Both the position numbers and the translations under genes were made by a program. From Flammeovirga agarivorans (GTDB lineage: Bacteria > Bacteroidota > Bacteroidia > Cytophagales > Flammeovirgaceae), in the NCBI RefSeq assembly GCF_012641475.1, contig NZ_JABAIL010000010.1, forward strand, positions 124,001 to 188,000: 64,000 bases of DNA, given 5' to 3'. Positions 62,356 to 64,000 of this stretch are shown here, piece after piece; position 1 is the stretch's first letter, and each line of letters opens with the position of its first letter. The notes beneath the pieces are model-generated. The model saw only the letters and a list, made by a program, of their open reading frames with translations. It was not told the DNA's origin and searched no databases.

Positions 62356-64000
62356 ATGAGTGAAGAAATATTAAAAGCACTGACGCAACTATTTGCCATA
62401 ATTTCTACACAAGACGAAGGGCTAACAGAAACTGAAAGAAACTTTGTAATTAAATTTCTTAAACAGGAACTTGAAAAGCGCTCAGTAGAAGAATATATCC
62501 AACTTTACGATCAATTAGTAAAGGATGAAGAAGAACGTATTGCGAAACGTAAGGCTAAAGCTGCTAAGAAAAGAGCTGCCAAAGGAGAAGTAGAACAAGC
62601 AGATACCCCACTTGCTGACGCTGTTTCTGTCCGTAACTCAGTACGTACACTTTCTATTTGTAGAAAAATCAACAAAACGCTAGACCAAAAGCAGAAAACC
62701 ATTGTGATGGTAAAACTGCTAGAAGTTGTAGCATCAGATAAATCATATACACCTCAGCGTATGGATATTATCCATACAGTTGCTGATGTATTTAATATCC
62801 CATCAAACGAATACAAATTATTAGAGCGTTTCATTATTGAACAGCATTCTTCTAAAATTGATAATGAAGACATTCTAATATTTGATGATGAAATGCCTCC
62901 AGAAGGATCAAAAATCAAATTTATTGATTCAGGTCTATTAGACGGAGAAATCATTTTCATCAGAATGAAAAGTGTTTCATTGTATTTCACTAAATACACT
63001 GGAAACGAAATGGTTTATCTTAACGGTCAACCAGTTCAAGCACATAATGTCTATTTATTTAGCCCTGGTAGTATTTTCAAAACACCGAAAGGTGCACCAC
63101 TTTACTACTCAGATTTAGTAAATAAATACAACTCTGATGAAATTGGCGGAAACATTTCATTTGTTGTTGAAGACCTTGAATTTAAATTCCCTAATGGTCA
63201 ATTAGGCTTAAGAGATATCAATTTCGGTGAAAATACTGGTCAATTAATTGGTATTATGGGTGCTTCAGGTGCAGGTAAAACTACTTTACTAAATGTACTT
63301 GCAGGTTTAGAAAAGCCATCTCAAGGTGAAGTAAGAATTAATGGATATAATATCCATACAGAAAAAGATAAAATAGAAGGTGTTATTGGTTATATCGCTC
63401 AAGATGACCTTCTTATCGAAGAGCTTACCGTTTTCCAAAACTTATACTACAATGCAAAGCTCTGTTTTAAAGATATGAACGAAGAAGAACTTACTTCAAA
63501 AGTAAATGAAGTTCTTCAAAGTTTAGGTCTTGACAGAATTGCAAACCTAGTTGTTGGTAATGTTCTTAATAAAAAGATTTCTGGTGGTCAACGTAAACGT
63601 CTAAACATTGCTTTAGAATTAATTCGTGAACCAGCAGTAATGTTTGTTGATGAACCAACATCAGGTTTATCATCAAGAGATTCAGAAAACGTAATTGACC
63701 TTTTAAAAGAACTTTCATTAAAAGGTAAATTAATTTTCGTTGTAATTCACCAGCCTTCTTCAGATATCTATAAGATGTTTGATAAAATGTGGTTACTAGA
63801 CACTGGTGGATATCCTGTCTTCTATGGCAACCCTATTGAAGCGATTACACACTTTAAAGGTGCAGCTGGACAAGTAGACAGTGATCAAGGACAATGTAAT
63901 ACCTGTGGTAACGTCAACCCAGAACAACTTTTCAATATAATTGAAGCTCAAGTTGTGGATGAATACGGTGAATTTACCAATAAGCGTAAAGCTACACCAG
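62356..64000 (+). CDS. ABCG-type ABC transporter with N-terminal TerB-like domain (start only)
   Basis: The first 548 codons are present; the rest lies beyond the window. Residues about 1-150 form a helical TerB-like domain with a charged KRKAKAAKKRAAKGE linker. Residues about 215-265 are an uncertain beta segment, perhaps FHA-like. The nucleotide-binding domain has Walker A GIMGASGAGKTTLLNVL, signature ISGGQRKRLNIAL, Walker B AVMFVDEPTSGLSS and switch histidine in FVVIHQPSSD. This is the ABCG half-transporter order (NBD before membrane domain). A CNTC motif follows. It lies 188 bases after siaC, behind a terminator, so a link to the Sia module is only positional. Confidence 0.88.
   Translation, partial: MSEEILKALTQLFAIISTQDEGLTETERNFVIKFLKQELEKRSVEEYIQLYDQLVKDEEERIAKRKAKAAKKRAAKGEVEQADTPLADAVSVRNSVRTLSICRKINKTLDQKQKTIVMVKLLEVVASDKSYTPQRMDIIHTVADVFNIPSNEYKLLERFIIEQHSSKIDNEDILIFDDEMPPEGSKIKFIDSGLLDGEIIFIRMKSVSLYFTKYTGNEMVYLNGQPVQAHNVYLFSPGSIFKTPKGAPLYYSDLVNKYNSDEIGGNISFVVEDLEFKFPNGQLGLRDINFGENTGQLIGIMGASGAGKTTLLNVLAGLEKPSQGEVRINGYNIHTEKDKIEGVIGYIAQDDLLIEELTVFQNLYYNAKLCFKDMNEEELTSKVNEVLQSLGLDRIANLVVGNVLNKKISGGQRKRLNIALELIREPAVMFVDEPTSGLSSRDSENVIDLLKELSLKGKLIFVVIHQPSSDIYKMFDKMWLLDTGGYPVFYGNPIEAITHFKGAAGQVDSDQGQCNTCGNVNPEQLFNIIEAQVVDEYGEFTNKRKATP

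Noticed and set aside
1-64000. Mobile elements, CRISPR arrays, tRNA or rRNA genes
   Set aside because: Scanned for transposase motifs, regularly spaced repeats and tRNA T-loop patterns; none found.

Overview
The window looks like ordinary, gene-dense chromosome from an AT-rich, gliding member of the Bacteroidota, most likely a Cytophagales bacterium close to Flammeovirga. This placement is inference. It rests on gldC, a secreted giant protein with a type IX secretion C-terminal sorting domain, a PorV/PorQ-family protein, DUF4292 and PCMD lipoproteins, a short CarB without its regulatory domain, a TerB-like/ABCG transporter, and repeated TAnnTTTG (-7) promoter elements of the Bacteroidota type. 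No tRNA, rRNA, CRISPR array, insertion sequence or prophage was seen.

Layout. 1-8.4 kb: a truncated cysQ, a bestrophin-like channel, a long non-coding stretch holding a promoter and terminator with no gene between them, a PatB-type PLP enzyme, a PCMD lipoprotein with an outer-membrane barrel, and a sulfur operon (SulP permease plus persulfide-dioxygenase-like MBL/double-rhodanese protein). 8.5-13.3 kb: a 1583-residue secreted protein. 13.4-18.1 kb: groES-groEL behind a palindrome and a sigma-54-like site, an orphan PAS/DHp protein, a YhdH-type oxidoreductase behind a large nested dyad, and sixA. 18.2-22.2 kb: a PorV-like barrel with two TPR proteins, one carrying PD40 repeats. 22.2-36.3 kb: housekeeping genes (a PTPS paralogue, lpxB, valS, purF, gldC, queD, holA) mixed with small and leucine-rich-repeat proteins and a sigma-factor-like protein. 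36.4-50.6 kb: an unknown lipoprotein, cytochrome c oxidase subunits I and II, a dCMP deaminase, carB, a solitary hisF, panD, a flippase-like protein with rfaE2, an acyl-CoA-binding protein with DUF2147, a SerB-SerA fusion, and an MmcQ/YjbR protein. 50.8-54.9 kb: a TonB-dependent receptor, metX behind a SAM-I riboswitch, and a tiny lipoprotein.

The last 9 kb is the most interesting part. Seven co-directional genes run cheR, cheB, a four-helix membrane GAF protein, a 1161-residue sensor phosphatase (Cache-like sensor, HAMP, GAF, PAS, PAS, PP2C/SpoIIE), SiaB-like kinase, SiaC-like phosphoprotein, and the start of a TerB-like/ABCG transporter. The phosphatase, kinase and phosphoprotein match the SiaA-SiaB-SiaC partner switch of Pseudomonas aeruginosa, and Thr68 of SiaC is conserved. 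There is no SiaD diguanylate cyclase here, and CheR and CheB stand without CheA, CheW or a chemoreceptor. The output of this switch in this organism is therefore open.

Many genes are separated by clear rho-independent hairpins, several of them bidirectional between convergent genes. Several upstream-extended reading frames were trimmed to internal starts that give a proper signal peptide or a family-like N terminus.
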